Of a DNA stretch of 64,000 nucleotides, positions 62,235 through 64,000 are shown in pieces. The notes beneath the pieces are model-generated. The model searched no databases and was not told where the DNA came from. It was given only the letters and a program-made list of their open reading frames with translations. Source of the stretch: Marinobacter azerbaijanicus (GTDB lineage: Bacteria > Pseudomonadota > Gammaproteobacteria > Pseudomonadales > Oleiphilaceae); the NCBI RefSeq assembly GCF_030250645.1, contig NZ_JASSVS010000003.1:1-64000 (forward strand). The letters are read 5' to 3'. Made by a program: the position numbers and the translations under genes. Positions within the stretch are counted from its first letter, which is position 1. Every line of letters begins with the position of its first letter.

Positions 62235-64000
62235 TTACTCTTCTTCTCTTGGCGGGCGTTCCACGACTTTGCGCTTGCCCTTGGCACAGCGTGACAGCGC
62301 CTTCAGGCCGTCGGCGTCAAACGCATCCACGCGGATAACGTCGTAGAGGGCTTCCAGGGCTTCCAGAAGCTTGTCGCATTCTTCCTTCTTGACGACGCCC
62401 TGGTCGCAGGCCCAGTCCACCAGCTCTTTTCGCTCATGGCCCATCAGCAGGTCAATGCCGCCCAGTTCGTCTTCATCGCGGTTACGCAGCGCTTCATGCA
62501 GGCGCTCGCGCATTTCACGGGTTTCATTGGCCAGCCGGTAGGCGTTGAGTACGCGACCCAGTGGATCGTCCGGGTCGGTGTTGATGTAGCTGCCACGGCT
62601 GATGCGCTGGCGCAACGGGGTGTCCTTGACGATGCTGGCGGCAACTTCTGTGCCGAGCCTGTCGTCGGGCCCGTTCAGGCCCGTTGCGCCGAGGGGGAAC
62701 ACAAGCACCCGCAGTGGCCAGCGCAGCAGAGGCACCGGGAAGTTGATGATCAGCGACCGCATGGACGTCTTGAGATCACGCAGGCTGGTTTGCAGGCACC
62801 AGTCCACCAGCGGGCGCTGGTCATCCGGGTAGCCCTCCTCATGCCATTGCTTGATCACCGCGGTTGCGTAGTACAGGTGCACCAGACAGTCCGCCATGCG
62901 GCCGGACAGGCGCTGGCGGGCCTTGAGGCCGCCGCCAACAGTGAGCAGGGTCACGTCGGTCATCAGTGAAAAAGCCGCCGAGAATCGGGCCAGCTGACGG
63001 TAGCTGGACTGGATATTGCCCTGGCGGGGAACCGGTTCCAGCAGACCGCCTGTCAGGGCGAGCACAAAGGAGCGCAGCGCATTGCGGGTGGTATGGGCAA
63101 TGTGGCGGTAGAAGATGCCATCGAACTTCTCGACAGCGGCCTTCTCGTCTTCCATGCCGGCCGCTTCAATTTCTTCCACAATGAACGGATGGCAGCGGAT
63201 AGCACCCTGGCCAAACACCATCAGGCTGCGGGTGAGGATATTGGCACCCTCAACCGTGATGCCAATGGGCACCGCCTGGTAGGCCCGGGCCAGGAAGTTG
63301 CGGGGCCCGGTAATCACACCACGGCCGGCCACCACGTCCATGGCATGGTTGATCACTGTGCGCATCAGGTCGGTATTGCGGTACTTGAGTACCGCCGATG
63401 GCACGGATGGGCGCACGCCACGGTCCAGCATGCCGGAGGTCAGCAGCCTTGCGGCGTCCATCATGTAGGTGTAACCGGCGATGGGCTCGAGGGCTTCCTG
63501 TACTCCTTCAAACTGGCTGATGGAGCGGCCGAACTGCTCCCGGGTCAGGGCATAGGAGCCGGTTGCCAGGCTCGCTACCTTGCCAGCGCCGGTGCCCAGA
63601 GCGGGCAGGGAGATGGAGCGGCCGATGGAGAGGCATTCCAGCAGCATTTTCCAGCCCTTGCCCAGCATGTCCTGGCCCCCGATAACCTGCTCCATGGGAA
63701 TGAACACGTCGTTGCCCCAGGTCGGGCCGTTCATGAACACGGTGTTCATGGGCAGATGACGGGCGCCGGAGTGAACGCCCTCAAGATCATGGGGGACCAT
63801 GACGCAGGTAACGCCAATCTCATCAGACTCACCCAGTAGCTTGTCCGGGTCATACACCTTGATGGCCAGGCCAATCAGCGTAGCGACGGGGGCCAGGGTA
63901 ATGTAGCGCTTGTTCCAGGTGACTTTCAGGCCAAGTACTTCCTCGCCGTTCCACTGGCCCTTGCAGACAATGCCCTTGTCGGGGATGGCGCCGGCATCGG
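62235..64000 (-). CDS. fadE: Acyl-CoA dehydrogenase FadE (5' end beyond window)
   Basis: The visible 588 residues are the C-terminal part of a FadE-type acyl-CoA dehydrogenase, the first enzyme of beta-oxidation. The frame is open to the window edge (GQWNGEEVLGLKVTWNKRY near the edge), so the start lies outside. GRSISQFEGVQEALEPIAGY and MDVVAGRGVITGPRN belong to the FAD domains; the last 250 residues are the DUF1974 C-terminal domain special to FadE. An apparent start at 63857 is internal. It fits the beta-oxidation genes at 40-47 kb. Confidence 0.9.
   Translation of the reverse strand, partial: DAGAIPDKGIVCKGQWNGEEVLGLKVTWNKRYITLAPVATLIGLAIKVYDPDKLLGESDEIGVTCVMVPHDLEGVHSGARHLPMNTVFMNGPTWGNDVFIPMEQVIGGQDMLGKGWKMLLECLSIGRSISLPALGTGAGKVASLATGSYALTREQFGRSISQFEGVQEALEPIAGYTYMMDAARLLTSGMLDRGVRPSVPSAVLKYRNTDLMRTVINHAMDVVAGRGVITGPRNFLARAYQAVPIGITVEGANILTRSLMVFGQGAIRCHPFIVEEIEAAGMEDEKAAVEKFDGIFYRHIAHTTRNALRSFVLALTGGLLEPVPRQGNIQSSYRQLARFSAAFSLMTDVTLLTVGGGLKARQRLSGRMADCLVHLYYATAVIKQWHEEGYPDDQRPLVDWCLQTSLRDLKTSMRSLIINFPVPLLRWPLRVLVFPLGATGLNGPDDRLGTEVAASIVKDTPLRQRISRGSYINTDPDDPLGRVLNAYRLANETREMRERLHEALRNRDEDELGGIDLLMGHERKELVDWACDQGVVKKEECDKLLEALEALYDVIRVDAFDADGLKALSRCAKGKRKVVERPPREEE

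Noticed and set aside
1..64000. CRISPR arrays, tRNA or rRNA genes
   Set aside because: No regularly spaced short direct repeats with spacers and no tRNA- or rRNA-like stretch were seen on reading either strand.

Overview
The window looks like chromosomal DNA from a marine gammaproteobacterium, most probably Marinobacter or a close relative. That is an inference from gene content: OmpW, an AlmA/EthA-like flavin monooxygenase, several acyl-CoA dehydrogenases, a FadB-like multifunctional enzyme, FadE, PntAB and a VolA/Pla-1-type lipase with DUF1302 and DUF1329. There are no rRNA or tRNA genes, no CRISPR array, no complete insertion sequence and no prophage.

Layout. 1-1.5 kb: small foreign-looking genes (a lipoprotein with two Trypco2-like domains, a small membrane protein, a truncated GNAT) separated by degenerate attC-like sites. 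1.5-12 kb: thioesterase, AstE-like and GCS2-like enzymes, Acg-type nitroreductase, methyltransferase, a Baeyer-Villiger-type monooxygenase, a LpxL-type acyltransferase and a DUF302 protein. 12-17 kb (minus strand): a periplasmic thiol-redox pair (Lgt-like/TlpA fusion plus DsbG), then an ECF sigma factor, its zinc anti-sigma factor, an acidic exported protein and a TPR/beta-barrel protein. 17.2-23.6 kb (plus strand): lipase, DUF1302, DUF1329. 23.9-35 kb: rhlE, ompW, an HxlR/old-yellow-enzyme pair with a repeated operator, a small envelope operon ending in a patatin, pntAB and an unknown membrane protein. 35-48 kb: TetR with a second BVMO, Fic, threonine dehydratase, and a fatty-acid oxidation block (SDR, two acyl-CoA dehydrogenases, thiolase, FadB-like enzyme, TetR). 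48-54 kb: a PEP-CTERM protein, a hydrolase, a GlxA-type AraC regulator, rluF, MarC and ChaC. 54.3-57.2 kb: a cluster of integron cassettes without an integrase. 57.3-64 kb: EamA transporter, LysR, a NitT/TauT-type ABC transporter and the start-truncated fadE.

Two things stand out. First, four copies (36.0, 43.6, 43.8 and 58.3 kb) of an intergenic hairpin element share a conserved core of about 55 bases. Each core is closed by 26-28 bp arms that are perfectly or nearly perfectly complementary within a copy but differ between copies, so the structure is kept while the sequence changes. I know of no description of this family. Second, the cassette cluster at 54.5-57.2 kb carries BrnTA, a GFA-family protein, a broken ParE-type toxin beside an intact antitoxin, and a possible nuclease. 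It is bordered by a fragment of an EamA gene whose intact relative lies on the other side.

Many genes would act together in taking up and breaking down lipids or hydrocarbons: secreted lipase, outer-membrane proteins, monooxygenases, and beta-oxidation under TetR control.
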